The translations under genes and the position numbers were made by a program. From Clostridia bacterium (GTDB taxonomy: Bacteria > Bacillota_A > Clostridia > Christensenellales > Aristaeellaceae), in assembly GCA_017509065.1 (NCBI GenBank), contig JAFWQM010000216.1, positions 1 to 53,560 of the forward strand: a DNA stretch of 53,560 nt, read 5' to 3'. The notes below the pieces were generated by a model, which saw only the letters and a program-made list of their open reading frames with translations, did no database searches and was not told the origin of the DNA. Shown in pieces: positions 37,104-48,021 of this stretch; position 1 is the stretch's first letter; every line of letters starts with the position of its first letter.

Positions 37104-38701
37104 TTGATGAACCTCCTGATTTTGGCGGGCAGGTCATCCTTGTCAACAGCTTTCGTTTTGAGCGCCAGGAAGCCGTACACCGCCACGCCGATGAGCAAGC
37201 AGAGAAGAATCCCGGCGGTCAGCTTAAAGCCGTTCAGATGGCCCGGATAGCCAAAGCCCAGCGTCCAGACGGCGTACACGCAGCCGCCCATCACCGCCGC
37301 GCAGCCGAGGGGCTTCACCACCACGTCCATGATGTTGAAACGGTAGCCGGTATACCTGGAAACAAAGTACAGGTTGGGGAGCATGCTGGCCGTGTAGCAC
37401 AAAAGCGAGGCCCACGGCGCGCCATGGATGTCCACGCCGGGGATACGGACGAGGGTGTAGTTCAGCGCAATTTTCAGCGCCACGCCGATGACCAGCGTGT
37501 ACATGGGGATGCGTTGCTTGCCCGCGCCCTGCAATATACCGCTGGTGGCCTGCACCATGGTAAAGAGCACGATGGTCAGGCTGGATATGCGGAGCAATTC
37601 AGCGGCAACATCCAGTTGCGCAGCGGTATAGCTGCCCCGGTAGCACAGGTACAGGATGGGCTGGGCCAGCAGGCTCATGCCGACGGAACAGGGAAAGCCG
37701 ATCACCGACGCCATCCGCAGGCCCACGCCCGCCTCCTTCGCCACATATTCCTTTTCACCCCGCGCCAGACCGGAAGCGATATCCGGCACCAGGTTAGTGC
37801 TCATGGCCATGGCCAGGGCGGTGGGCACGTTGATCAGCGTCAGCACCGGCCCGGCGTAGGAGCCGTAGCGCACCAGCGCGTCCTCCGCCGCCATGCCAGC
37901 GTCTTCCATGAGCTGAGTGAGCATGATGCTGTCAATGAACCCCGCCAGCGGCACGATACACGCGCCGAGGGTGATGGGGATGGAAATGCGGATCAGCCGC
38001 TGGGCAATGATGCTGTTGGCGATGGCGGATTCGCCGTCCCGCTGGGGAATAAAGTCCAGCGCCTGGTCGGCCTTGCGGTGCTTGAACATCATGTAGACCA
38101 GCGCCGCGCCCTCCGCCGTGGTGCTACCCGCCAGCGCGCCCGCCGCGCCCAGGGCCACGCCGCCGCGCTGCATGCCAAGGTACGCCAGCGGCAGGGCGAT
38201 GAAAACGCGCCCGATCTGCTCGATCAATTGGCTCACCGCCGTGGGCACCATATTCCGCTGCCCCTGCAAAAAGCCCCGGAATGCGCTCATCACGCACACG
38301 AAAAACAGGCTGGGCGCAATCGCCATGTAGCCCGCCTTCGTGTCCTGAGTGCCCTGCAGCGCCGCCAGCCGTCCGGAGAACAGCAGCATCAGCAGCGTGG
38401 TCAGCAGGCCCAGCACCAGCAGCATCCGCATGGCCATGGCAAAAATGCGCCGGGCGTTGCGGGGGTCTTCCCGCGTGACGTAATGCGCCACCATGCGGGA
38501 AATCGCCACCGGCAGACCGGCGGAGGAAATGGTGAGCAGCAGGTTATAGGCGGGGTACACCTTGTGGTACACGCCCATGCCCTCCGGCCCGATCAGGTGC
38601 GCCAGCGGGATGCGGTACAGCACCCCCACCACCTTGCAGATGATCCCGGCCACACCCAAAATGGACACGCCACCCACCAGGGTTTTTTGTTTTTGGGTCA
38701 T
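37100..38701 (-). CDS. SpoVB/YabM-type lipid-linked oligosaccharide flippase
   Basis: 533 residues with about fourteen membrane helices, of the MVF/polysaccharide biosynthesis branch of the MOP superfamily. The opening segment GVSILGVAGIICKVVGVLYRIPLAHLIG and the GPEGMGVYHKVYPAY run are typical of SpoVB/YabM proteins, which flip lipid II-like or other lipid-linked glycans. In B. subtilis yabM precedes yabN, as here. No Shine-Dalgarno is visible; the codon follows CACAAAAAAAGT, so initiation may be weak or aided by A-rich leader. The upstream leader holds a nested palindrome. A role in spore cortex synthesis is possible but the genus's spore status is unknown. Confidence 0.88.
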   Translation of the reverse strand: MTQKQKTLVGGVSILGVAGIICKVVGVLYRIPLAHLIGPEGMGVYHKVYPAYNLLLTISSAGLPVAISRMVAHYVTREDPRNARRIFAMAMRMLLVLGLLTTLLMLLFSGRLAALQGTQDTKAGYMAIAPSLFFVCVMSAFRGFLQGQRNMVPTAVSQLIEQIGRVFIALPLAYLGMQRGGVALGAAGALAGSTTAEGAALVYMMFKHRKADQALDFIPQRDGESAIANSIIAQRLIRISIPITLGACIVPLAGFIDSIMLTQLMEDAGMAAEDALVRYGSYAGPVLTLINVPTALAMAMSTNLVPDIASGLARGEKEYVAKEAGVGLRMASVIGFPCSVGMSLLAQPILYLCYRGSYTAAQLDVAAELLRISSLTIVLFTMVQATSGILQGAGKQRIPMYTLVIGVALKIALNYTLVRIPGVDIHGAPWASLLCYTASMLPNLYFVSRYTGYRFNIMDVVVKPLGCAAVMGGCVYAVWTLGFGYPGHLNGFKLTAGILLCLLIGVAVYGFLALKTKAVDKDDLPAKIRRFIK

Positions 38702-38712
38702 ACTTTTTTTGT

Positions 38713-38795
38713 GAGGGAAACCGCTCTCAGCCTTCCCCTGTCAGGGGAAGGTGGCGCGCAGCGCCGGATGAGGTTTTCCAAAGAGCGGTTTCCCC
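38713..38795. repeat. Nested palindromic repeat upstream of the SpoVB-like gene
   Basis: Outer arms GGGAAACCGCTCT (38715-38727) and AGAGCGGTTTCCC (38781-38793) enclose CCTTCCCCT..AGGGGAAGG (38730-38751) and GGCGCGCAGCGCC. The inner unit with GATGAGG is shared with 43.35-43.55 kb, and the outer arm style (CAAAGA..GGTTTCCCCC) with 50542-50585. Confidence 0.75.
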
Positions 38796-38826
38796 CACAC
38801 CCCTTTCCGAGAAAGCTATAGAATCG

Positions 38827-40044
38827 TTAAGCTTGTTTCTGTATGGCTTCAATCCGCTGGCTCAGCGTCGGATGGGAATATTCCAGCTTCACCAGCAGGG
38901 GATGGGGTGAGAGATCGGCGAAGTTTTCCCACGCCAGCTTTTTGAGCGCGCTGATGAGGGCATCGCCGCAGCCCTCCTTGACCGCCTGTTTATCGGCACG
39001 GTATTCCGCCCGGCGAGAATGCCAGTTTACCAGCAGGCCGAACAGCGGCGCGATGAGGGCGAACTCCACGCTCATGATCAGGAGGATGGCAAAGCCGTAG
39101 TTCACTTTGTCAAAGCCGAAGGAGCGGAAGAGCTCCGGAGAACGCAGGGTCAGCCAGGCCAGCACGCCGATAATCAGCATCTGCACGAACGTTAAAATCT
39201 GGTTTTTCAGCGTGTCCTTATGCAGGCCGTGGCCCATTTCATGGGCGAACACGGCGCAGATTTCATCCGTCGTCATGGCCTGCACCAGCGTATCGTAGAG
39301 CACGATGGTTTTCATCTTGCCAAAGCCGGTGAAGTAAGCGTTGGACTTGGTGGAACGGCGGGAAGCGTCCATCACCTGAATTGCCCGCACCCTGTAGCCG
39401 TTCTTTTCCAGCAGGGCGGTGATGCGCTCTTTCAGTTCGCCATCCTCCAGCGGGGTAAACTTGTTAAAGATCTTGCTGAAAAAGGGATAGAGGAAGGAAA
39501 AGAGCAGCATGATCGCCGTCATGCCCCCGGCGAACGCCAGAATCAGCCAGTCGCCCAGCGCCTGATGCACCGTGATGAGCAGCCATCCGACAAAGGAAAT
39601 GAGACCCAGGCTGATCACGAACTCCTTCAATTGGTCCAGCCAGAAGGTTTTTTTCGTGGTGCGGTTGAACCCGTATTTTCCTTCGATTTTCATGATGTCA
39701 TAATAATGAAAAGGCAAAAGCAGCACGTCGGACAGGGCGGAGAGGAGCAGCACGCCGAACATTTGGGCATACGCGTTTTCCGCAAACAGCCGGGCGAACA
39801 AGGCGTAAGCGTCGAACGCCATCAGCAGCGCGCTTACGAGAAAGGACGCCGTGCCCTGAAAGATGCTCAGCCTCGTCTTTTCCCCGTTGTACGCCTGCCA
39901 TTTTTTGTAGGTTTCCGTGTCGTACACGTCCGCGACGTTTTCGGGAATGGGATTGTTCGCGCTGCGCCTTTTCAGTAGGTACAGAAACAGATTCCACAGG
40001 TAAACCACGAACAGTATTGCCAGCGCAAGGATTTTAAAGTTCAT
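38827..40044 (-). CDS. M48-family integral membrane metalloprotease (Ste24-like)
   Basis: 405 residues. Zinc site HEMGH at H268-E269-H272, in the run FAHEMGHGLHKD, with a later glutamate ligand in the AEYRADKQAV segment. Several membrane helices precede and follow it (about 1-24, 62-84, 98-115, 140-165, 170-195, 280-300, 315-345). Resembles CAAX prenyl protease 1 and bacterial quality-control homologues; the target is not known. The start at 40044 (MNFKILALAI) has AAAGGA 8 bases upstream. It is 56 bases downstream of gyrA with no terminator in between, so it may be co-transcribed with it. Confidence 0.9.
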   Translation of the reverse strand: MNFKILALAILFVVYLWNLFLYLLKRRSANNPIPENVADVYDTETYKKWQAYNGEKTRLSIFQGTASFLVSALLMAFDAYALFARLFAENAYAQMFGVLLLSALSDVLLLPFHYYDIMKIEGKYGFNRTTKKTFWLDQLKEFVISLGLISFVGWLLITVHQALGDWLILAFAGGMTAIMLLFSFLYPFFSKIFNKFTPLEDGELKERITALLEKNGYRVRAIQVMDASRRSTKSNAYFTGFGKMKTIVLYDTLVQAMTTDEICAVFAHEMGHGLHKDTLKNQILTFVQMLIIGVLAWLTLRSPELFRSFGFDKVNYGFAILLIMSVEFALIAPLFGLLVNWHSRRAEYRADKQAVKEGCGDALISALKKLAWENFADLSPHPLLVKLEYSHPTLSQRIEAIQKQA

Positions 40045-40100
40045 CGCTTTCTTCCTTTCGCGCAAGTCTGCTTATTCAGCAGCTTTCGCGTTCCTTATCA

Positions 40101-42620
40101 TCAGATATCGTCTTTGTCGGCAGGCGGCGTTTCGGTGTTTTCCGCATCCGCTTCGACGGTTTCACCTTCGTCGGTCAAAGCCGTTTCCTCCGGCTCTTCC
40201 TCTTTTTCCGCGCGGGCCACGGCCACGATGCGGCTGCCCTCGTTGACGCGCATGAGGCGCACGCCCTGGGTGGCGCGGCCGCAGAGGCGGATGTCCGCAA
40301 CCGGCGTGCGGATCACGGTGCCGTCGTCGGTGATGAGCAGGATGTCTTCATCCGGGTGCACCATAAGCTGCGCCACCAGCCAGCCGGTCTTTTCCGTCAG
40401 GTTCATGGCGATAATGCCCTTGCCGCCGCGGTTGGTTTCGCGGTATGCGTCGGGATCGGTGCGCTTGCCGTAGCCGTTCTCGGTGATGGCCAGCACATGG
40501 CAGTCCTCTTCGATCACGCACAGGTCGGTCACTTCGTCGCCGGCTTCCAGGTTCATGCTCTTGACGCCGTGGCTCACGCGGCCCATGCAGCGCACATGGC
40601 GCTCGGCGAAGCGGATGGCCTTGCCCTTGCGGGTGCCCAACAGCAATTCTTCCCCGTCGCGGCACATTTCAACCCCGATCAGTTCGTCGCCCTCGTTGAG
40701 CACGATGGAGATGAGGCCCGCCTTGCGCAGGTTCTGGAATTCAGAAAGCGCGGTCTTTTTGATCAGGCCTTCCCGCGTCGCCATGATGAGATACCGCCCT
40801 TCCGCCATTTCGGGCATGGGGATCATGTTCGTCACCTTTTCCCCGCCGCTCAATTGCAGCAGGTTCACGATAGCGGTGCCCCGGGCCGTGCGGCTGGCTT
40901 CGGGAATCTGGTAGCAGGTCAGGGTATAGACCCGGCCTTTATTGGTAAAGAACAGGATCGGTTCGTGGGAGTTGACGATGCGGATGTTCTCGGCGTAGTC
41001 GTCCTCCCGCGTAGTCATGGCGGAAACGCCCTTGCCGCCCCGGCCCTGGGCGCGGTAGGTGGACTTGGAAAGGCGCTTCACGTAGCCAAAGTGGGTCAGC
41101 GTCACCACCATATCATCCACGGCAATCAGGTCGGCAATGTCGATTTCCCCTTCGATGGCGGAGATTTCCGTGCGGCGGGGGTCGGCGTACTTGTTCTTGA
41201 TCTCCAGCAGCTCGTCCTTGATGACGCCCAGCAGCTTCTGCTTGTCCGCCAGCAGGGATTGCAGGTAGGCGATGGTCTTTTCCAGCTCCTGGTATTCCTC
41301 CAGCAGCTTTTCCCGTTCCAGGCCGGTCAGGCGGGCCAGGCGCATGTCCAGGATGGCCTGGGCCTGCTTGTCGGAAAAGTCGAACCGCTCCATCAAGGTC
41401 TGCTTGGCGGTGGGGGTGTCGGGGCTGCTGCGGATGATGTGAACGATCTCGTCGATGTTGTCCAGGGCTTTGAGCAAGCCCTCCAAAATATGGGCGCGGG
41501 CCAGGCTCTTGTCCAGGTCGTACTTGGTGCGGCGGGTCACCACGTCCTCCTGGTGGAGGATGTAGTAATACAGCGCGTCGCGCAGGGACAGCACCTTGGG
41601 CTCCCCGTTCACCAGCGCCAGCATGATGACGCCGAAGGTGTCCTGCAACTGGGTATGCTTATACAGGTAATTCAGCACCACCTGGGCCTGCACGTCGCGC
41701 TTGAGCTCGATCACGATGCGCATACCGTTGCGGTCCGATTCGTCGCGGATATCGCTGATGCCGTCCAGCCGCTTTTCGTGCACCAGTTCGGCGATCTTTT
41801 CCACCAGCCGGGCCTTATTCACGGCGTAAGGGATTTCGGTCACGATGATCCTGTCGCGGCCGTTGGACATGGATTCGATTTCGGTCTTAGCCCTGGTGAT
41901 AATGCGGCCACGGCCCGTGTGGTAGGCTTCCCGGATGCCGCTGCGGCCCAGGATGATGCCGCCGGTGGGGAAGTCCGGCCCCTTGATGTGCTCCATGAGA
42001 TCATCCAGGGTGGCTTCCGGGTTGTCGATCAGGCACACGCAGCCGTCGATCACCTCGCCCAGGTTATGGGGCGGGATGTTGGTGGCCATGCCCACGGCAA
42101 TGCCGCTGGTGCCGTTCACCAGCAGGTTGGGAAACCGGGAGGGCAGCACGGCGGGCTGCATGAGGGTCTCGTCGAAGTTGGGATAGAAGTCCACCGTGTC
42201 CTTGTCGATGTCCTGGAGCATGGCGGTGCAGATTTTGCTCATGCGGGCTTCCGTGTAACGCATGGCGGCGGCGCCGTCGCCGTCGATGGAGCCGAAGTTG
42301 CCCTGGCCGTCCACCAGCATGTAGCGCATGTTGAAGTCCTGGGCCAGGCGCACCATGGCGTCGTACACGCTGCTGTCCCCGTGGGGATGGAACTTGCCCA
42401 GCACGTCGCCCACCAGACGGGCGGACTTGCGGTAGGGCTTGTCCGGGGTCATGCCCAGCTCGTTCATGTCGTACAGGATGCGCCGGTGCACGGGCTTTAA
42501 GCCGTCCCGCACGTCGGGCAGCGCGCGGTCCACGATGACGGACATGGCGTAGCTGATGAAGGACTGGCGCATTTCGTGTTCCAGATCCGTTGGAATCAAA
42601 CGGTCTTTAATATCGCTCAT
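40101..42620 (-). CDS. gyrA: DNA gyrase subunit A
   Basis: 839 residues. The breakage-reunion domain has MRYTEARM with the catalytic tyrosine, and the quinolone region [12 protein letters not shown] with Ser83 and Asp87 at the same numbers as in E. coli; both are the susceptible-type residues. The coiled-coil gate follows and the C-terminal beta-pinwheel starts near 510 with the GyrA box QGRGGKG, which shows gyrase rather than topoisomerase IV. The tail is very acidic. AAAGGAAG stands 9 bases before the ATG. It is separated from gyrB by a secreted-protein gene and a repeat. Confidence 0.97.
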   Translation of the reverse strand: MSDIKDRLIPTDLEHEMRQSFISYAMSVIVDRALPDVRDGLKPVHRRILYDMNELGMTPDKPYRKSARLVGDVLGKFHPHGDSSVYDAMVRLAQDFNMRYMLVDGQGNFGSIDGDGAAAMRYTEARMSKICTAMLQDIDKDTVDFYPNFDETLMQPAVLPSRFPNLLVNGTSGIAVGMATNIPPHNLGEVIDGCVCLIDNPEATLDDLMEHIKGPDFPTGGIILGRSGIREAYHTGRGRIITRAKTEIESMSNGRDRIIVTEIPYAVNKARLVEKIAELVHEKRLDGISDIRDESDRNGMRIVIELKRDVQAQVVLNYLYKHTQLQDTFGVIMLALVNGEPKVLSLRDALYYYILHQEDVVTRRTKYDLDKSLARAHILEGLLKALDNIDEIVHIIRSSPDTPTAKQTLMERFDFSDKQAQAILDMRLARLTGLEREKLLEEYQELEKTIAYLQSLLADKQKLLGVIKDELLEIKNKYADPRRTEISAIEGEIDIADLIAVDDMVVTLTHFGYVKRLSKSTYRAQGRGGKGVSAMTTREDDYAENIRIVNSHEPILFFTNKGRVYTLTCYQIPEASRTARGTAIVNLLQLSGGEKVTNMIPMPEMAEGRYLIMATREGLIKKTALSEFQNLRKAGLISIVLNEGDELIGVEMCRDGEELLLGTRKGKAIRFAERHVRCMGRVSHGVKSMNLEAGDEVTDLCVIEEDCHVLAITENGYGKRTDPDAYRETNRGGKGIIAMNLTEKTGWLVAQLMVHPDEDILLITDDGTVIRTPVADIRLCGRATQGVRLMRVNEGSRIVAVARAEKEEEPEETALTDEGETVEADAENTETPPADKDDI

Positions 42621-42660
42621 GGAAGGTACTTCCTTTCAGGAGAAAATCTTGTTCATGGTG

Positions 42661-43317
42661 TCAGGGGTTCCAGCGAGAAGCGGTTTCAATGCGCAACAGA
42701 GAATTGAAAAAGGAATCGTTCGTTGCTGTCCAATCCATTTTCTGCGTCACATAACCGGTGGCGATTACAGCCCCTTCATGAATGGTAAATACCACGGCTA
42801 AACCGTAGTCCCCAAAATCGAGCCATGTAATCGTATCTTCTTCTAAACTGTAAGGCTGAAAATAAGCGGTTTGGCAGGTCATGTTCTTAAGAATCATGCG
42901 ATCATCGGCGCTGTCAATGCCGGAGTAAAAATACGTGTTGAAATAACTGCTGTATATATTATGAATGATCCATTGCGACAGTCCGTGAGATGCCATTTCA
43001 TCCAGCACATCCGCTGCTTCGGAGGAGGAAGAAAGGGCGAAAATATCTTCAGGAAGCCGGACAATGACCAACCGGGATAACTGATCAGGCTGTTTTGAAA
43101 AATCGATTGTGCGTATTTCGCTTTCCAGTTCCCGAATACGGGGACTGACTTCGTAAGCAAATCCCAAAGCGTTGTCTGAGGCAATGAGGTTTTTCAGTAA
43201 TTCGCCGGTTTTCAGCGTCTTATCCCATAACCAGGCGTTGCGGTCCTGCTTGTTTTCCGCTAAAGCGCAGGGAATAATCAGAAATAAACAGAGAACAACA
43301 GAAATCAGTTTTTTCAC
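42661..43317 (-). CDS. Secreted protein of unknown function between gyrB and gyrA
   Basis: 218 residues from a GTG at 43317, with GGAGG 6 bases upstream. Residues 1-20 form a signal peptide (MKKLISVVLCLFLIIPCALA, cleavage after ALA or AEN). The mature part is mixed alpha/beta with several aromatic residues and no recognised motif: SRLVIVRLPEDIFALSSSSE and TWLDFGDYGLAVVFTIHEGA are its clearest strands and helices. It is visibly richer in A+T than gyrA or gyrB, suggesting later acquisition. It ends 41 bases before gyrA, so it may be transcribed with it. A mobile-type repeat separates it from gyrB. Function unknown. Confidence 0.75.
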   Translation of the reverse strand: MKKLISVVLCLFLIIPCALAENKQDRNAWLWDKTLKTGELLKNLIASDNALGFAYEVSPRIRELESEIRTIDFSKQPDQLSRLVIVRLPEDIFALSSSSEAADVLDEMASHGLSQWIIHNIYSSYFNTYFYSGIDSADDRMILKNMTCQTAYFQPYSLEEDTITWLDFGDYGLAVVFTIHEGAVIATGYVTQKMDWTATNDSFFNSLLRIETASRWNP

Positions 43318-43353
43318 GAAGAACCTCCAACTGTTTATAAAAATGGAACCATC

Positions 43354-43552
43354 CAAAAGGCTTCCCCTTGAGGGGAAGCTGTCAGGCGCGGAAGCAAGTT
43401 TGAGAGTGCTATCAAGCCAATTCGCGCCTGACTGATGAGGTGATTTGTTGGACTGATCCACAAATAACTTGTGTAGTGATTCGCTTAATCACCTCATCCG
43501 AGCCGCTTCGCGGCCCACCTTCCCCTCAAGGGGAAGGCTTTTGGTTGACTAT
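43354..43552. repeat. Inverted pair of CTTCCCCT/AGGGGAAG repeats between gyrB and the secreted-protein gene
   Basis: Two head-to-head copies of a unit: CCAAAAGGCTTCCCC..GGGGAAG (43354-43379) then GATGAGGTGATT at 43434-43445, and AATCACCTCATC (43487-43498) then CTTCCCCTCAAGGGGAAG with GGCTTTTGG to 43543. Each unit ends in GATGAGGTG, as does the third copy at 38730-38775. The pair resembles a MITE of about 190 bp. It fills a 245-base gene-free gap. Confidence 0.75.
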
Positions 43553-43562
43553 CCAAGATGAA

Positions 43563-45575
<2,013 letters not shown>

Positions 45576-45700
45576 TCATTCTTATACCACCTTCTTATTA
45601 TACCACAAAACCGCAAAAAAAGAAAGAGTTTCTTCTTATATAATGGAATTATTCATAGATGAATATCTTTGGATTTTTACCGGTTAAGCCATGAAGCGGA

Positions 45701-45739
45701 AGAAAAAGAAAAAAGCGGCGGAATATCTCATCCGTCGCT
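45701..45739 (-). terminator. Intrinsic terminator after mscL
   Basis: Minus strand: GCGACGGA..TCCGCCGC stem with one mismatch, then TTTTTTCTTTTTC. It separates mscL from the gyrB promoter region. Confidence 0.8.
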
Positions 45740-45765
45740 TACGCTAAGCTATGGAAAACAGTCCG

Positions 45766-46182
45766 TCAGGCGGCCTTATACTTGGGCAGCTCGCTGGTGC
45801 AATGGGGGCAGCGGGTGGCTTCCTTGGCAATTTCGGAGCAGCAGAAGGGGCACTTGCGGGGCTCTTCCTTGGGCGGTTCGGGCTTCTTGGTCAGATTCTT
45901 GGCGGCATTCATGGCTTTGATAATAACGAACAGCACCAGCGCGGTGAGAACGAATTCGATCACCACGCCCAGGAAGCTCATGATGCTGCCGGCAAAGCCG
46001 GGCTGATTGCCGTTGATCGCGGCGGCGGCGGTAATGTTTTCGATGATGGGATTGAGGAAGATGTCGATCACGGCGGTAACGACCTTGCCGAACGCGGCGC
46101 CGATGATGACACCGACGGCCATGTCGATCACGTTGCCCCGAAGAGCAAACTCTTTGAATTCTTTCAGCAGCTTCTTGATCAT
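45766..46182 (-). CDS. mscL: Large-conductance mechanosensitive channel MscL with zinc-ribbon tail
   Basis: 138 residues. KEFKEFALRGNVIDMAVGVIIG (N-terminal helix and TM1 with the pore glycine/alanine run) and GKVVTAVIDIFLNPI are the MscL hallmark, and TM2 is EFVLTALVLFVIIKAM. The pentamer opens under membrane tension to release solutes. The cytoplasmic tail after residue 100 carries a CPFC-CSEIAKEATR-CPHC zinc ribbon (CPFC..CPHC), which standard MscL lacks. The start at 46182 has GGGAGG 8 bases upstream. Own promoter and terminator. Confidence 0.94.
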   Translation of the reverse strand: MIKKLLKEFKEFALRGNVIDMAVGVIIGAAFGKVVTAVIDIFLNPIIENITAAAAINGNQPGFAGSIMSFLGVVIEFVLTALVLFVIIKAMNAAKNLTKKPEPPKEEPRKCPFCCSEIAKEATRCPHCTSELPKYKAA

Positions 46183-46222
46183 GTGTATTTCCTCCCTTTC
46201 ATATGGGTTTTTGCTTGTCTGC

Positions 46223-46251
46223 ATTATAGCACTTACTGTGCCGCGAATCAA
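46223..46251 (-). promoter_or_regulatory. Promoter of mscL
   Basis: Minus strand: TTGATT (46246-46251), 17 bases, perfect TATAAT (46223-46228), about 35 bases before the ribosome-binding site. Confidence 0.75.
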
Positions 46252-46301
46252 GCAAAATCACCGAAAAACGCGCAAAAAATTCAGCGGAAAAACACGGTGA
46301 T

Positions 46302-46937
46302 TCAATCCTGTTCGATCAGGGCCTTTTTCAGTTCTTCCATGATGTGGAAGCGCCAGGGCGTATCGTAATCCGGATAGAAATCTTCGGGGTCAAAGAGCGC
46401 GCAGGGCATATGCGCGTTCTTCGCGGCGTCCAGGTCGATATCCCGGTCGCCGACCATCACGCATTCCTGAAGGTTCAGGCTATGCTTGCTGACCAGATAG
46501 TTCAGCGCGTCCGGGGCGGGCTTGGAGGGAAAGCCGTCCAGCGTGGTGATCGTTTCGGTAAACAGATCGGTGATGCCGTCGTATGCCAGCCAGCGGAATA
46601 CGCTGCCGCTGCGATGGGTATACAGATAGTTCTTGCCGCCGCGGCTGACAACCGCCCGCAGCACTTCCAGCGCGCCGGGGAAGGGCCGGACAGATTCCGC
46701 GCCTTCCTGTTCGCTGAACCGGTGATAAATATCCAGGAATTGATCGTAGGAACAGCCGAGCGGCTCAGCCCATTTGGCGCAGACGACGAACAGGCTGCGC
46801 TTGGCGACAGGGTAAACCTCCTCCGCAGTCAGCGATACGCCGATCTCTCGCAGCGCGTTTGCCGCGGCGCGGGTGATGCGGCCATAGGTATCGTACAGCG
46901 TGCCGTCAAAATCCCAGAAGAAATGCTGATACTTCAT
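46302..46937 (-). CDS. HAD-family hydrolase (phosphoglycolate phosphatase-like)
   Basis: 211 residues. HAD motifs in order: I DFDGTLYDT with nucleophile D9 and acid/base D11; II YTHR with threonine; III lysine in SKPAPD; IV GDRDIDLDAA. A helical cap (C1) lies between I and II. Likely a sugar-phosphate or nucleotide phosphatase; the wording is of the Gph/PgmB group but substrate is not assignable. The start at 46937 (MKYQHFFWDF) has AAAGGA 10 bases upstream. Divergent to the P1-peptidase gene across 78 bases. Tail is short and acidic. Confidence 0.9.
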   Translation of the reverse strand: MKYQHFFWDFDGTLYDTYGRITRAAANALREIGVSLTAEEVYPVAKRSLFVVCAKWAEPLGCSYDQFLDIYHRFSEQEGAESVRPFPGALEVLRAVVSRGGKNYLYTHRSGSVFRWLAYDGITDLFTETITTLDGFPSKPAPDALNYLVSKHSLNLQECVMVGDRDIDLDAAKNAHMPCALFDPEDFYPDYDTPWRFHIMEELKKALIEQD

Positions 46938-46961
46938 GTCGGGCTGTTCCTTTCGCTGTTG

Positions 46962-46990
46962 TGGAAATTTGCCGGATTCTGTGATAGAAT
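46962..46990 (+). promoter_or_regulatory. Promoter of the P1-family peptidase gene
   Basis: TGGAAA (46962-46967), 17 bases, TAGAAT (46985-46990), 25 bases before the ATG. Confidence 0.5.
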
Positions 46991-47015
46991 GAGAAAAAAA
47001 CAGGGGGTACGGAAA

Positions 47016-48011
47016 ATGAACCTGTCCATCGGCAGACTGCCGCACGGGGAAAGAAACCTGATTACAGACGTTCCGGGCGTGCGTGTGGGCCATGTTACCG
47101 TAGACGAAGGAAACTGCCATACCGGGGTCACGGTGGTGCTTCCGCCGCCTGAGAATCCCTTTTTGGACAAGCTGACTGCGGCCTGCTGCGTATTCAACGG
47201 CTTCGGGAAGACCCTGGGCCTGGTGCAGGTGGAGGAGCTTGGCACGCTGGAAACGCCCATTGCCCTGACAAATACGTTAAACGTCGGCAAAGTCCACGAC
47301 GCGCTGGTGAGTTATATGATCGAGGTCTGCCGCCGCGACGGCGTGAAGCTGACCTCCGTGAACCCGGTGGTCTGCGAATGCAACGACAGCGGGATCAGTG
47401 ATATTGCCCGGCGGCCCGTGGGCGAGAAGGAAGTGTTTGCAGCCATTGCATCGGCGTCCGCGGACTTCGCCCAGGGCGCTGTCGGCGCGGGACGCGGAAC
47501 CGTCTGCTACGGCATGAAAGGCGGCATCGGTTCATCCTCGCGGCTGATGGAAATCGACGGAAAGATTTATACGATAGGCGTATTGGCGCAGACTAATTAC
47601 GGCGCGTCTGGCGATTTCCGCGCGGCCTGCCTGCCGGATGATCTGGCGGAATGCGACAAAGGCAGCATCATTCTCGCCGTGGCCACCGACCTGCCGCTGT
47701 CCAGCCGCCAATTAAAACGTGTGCTGAAAAGAACGTCGGTTGGCATGGCGCGGCTGGGTTCCTATATCGGCCACGGCAGCGGCGAAATCGCCGTGGGCTT
47801 TACCACCGCCAGGCCAACGCCCTGCGGTGACAGCTTCCAGACCCAGACCATCCTGCGGGAAGACCTGATGAATATACCCTTTCGAGCCGTGGGCGAATGT
47901 GCGGAGGAAGCCATCCTGCAGTCCATGCTGAACGCCGGGCCGGATAAAAAGCTTGACGGCACGCACGTGCCGTCTTTGCGAGATTATCTGAATTTGCAAA
48001 GAAATACATAA
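47016..48011 (+). CDS. P1-family peptidase/amidase (DmpA/BapA type)
   Basis: 331 residues of the Ntn-like, self-cleaving DmpA fold (MEROPS P1), which includes D-aminopeptidases and beta-peptidyl aminopeptidases. The start SIGRLPHGERNLITDVPGVRVG and VNPVVCECNDS match the family. The autocleavage site should be G216-S217 in KGSIILAVATDLPL, with S217 as the freed N-terminal nucleophile. The upstream GMKGGIGSSSR run is also conserved. The start at 47016 has AGGGGG 8 bases upstream. Substrate (beta-amino or D-amino peptides) is not clear. It ends 10 bases from the convergent L,D-transpeptidase. Confidence 0.9.
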   Translation: MNLSIGRLPHGERNLITDVPGVRVGHVTVDEGNCHTGVTVVLPPPENPFLDKLTAACCVFNGFGKTLGLVQVEELGTLETPIALTNTLNVGKVHDALVSYMIEVCRRDGVKLTSVNPVVCECNDSGISDIARRPVGEKEVFAAIASASADFAQGAVGAGRGTVCYGMKGGIGSSSRLMEIDGKIYTIGVLAQTNYGASGDFRAACLPDDLAECDKGSIILAVATDLPLSSRQLKRVLKRTSVGMARLGSYIGHGSGEIAVGFTTARPTPCGDSFQTQTILREDLMNIPFRAVGECAEEAILQSMLNAGPDKKLDGTHVPSLRDYLNLQRNT

Positions 48012-48021
48012 TTTTATTGGT

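Noticed and set aside
40356..42500. Long open frames antisense to gyrA, lacZ, mutS and the flippase gene
   Set aside because: They are by-products of high G+C in third codon positions, have no ribosome-binding sites, and give low-complexity His/Gly/Ala/Arg-rich text with no family resemblance.
40101..42620. ParC (topoisomerase IV) instead of GyrA
   Set aside because: The GyrA box QGRGGKG is present in the C-terminal domain and gyrB lies nearby on the same strand.
43318..43461. Longer frame upstream of the secreted protein
   Set aside because: It crosses the repeat element and destroys the signal peptide; GTG at 43317 has a proper ribosome-binding site.
46302..47120. Longer N-terminus for the HAD hydrolase reaching into the divergent gene
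   Set aside because: The upstream frame overlaps the P1-peptidase coding start and lacks a ribosome-binding site; motif I begins naturally at residue 9 of the 46937 start.
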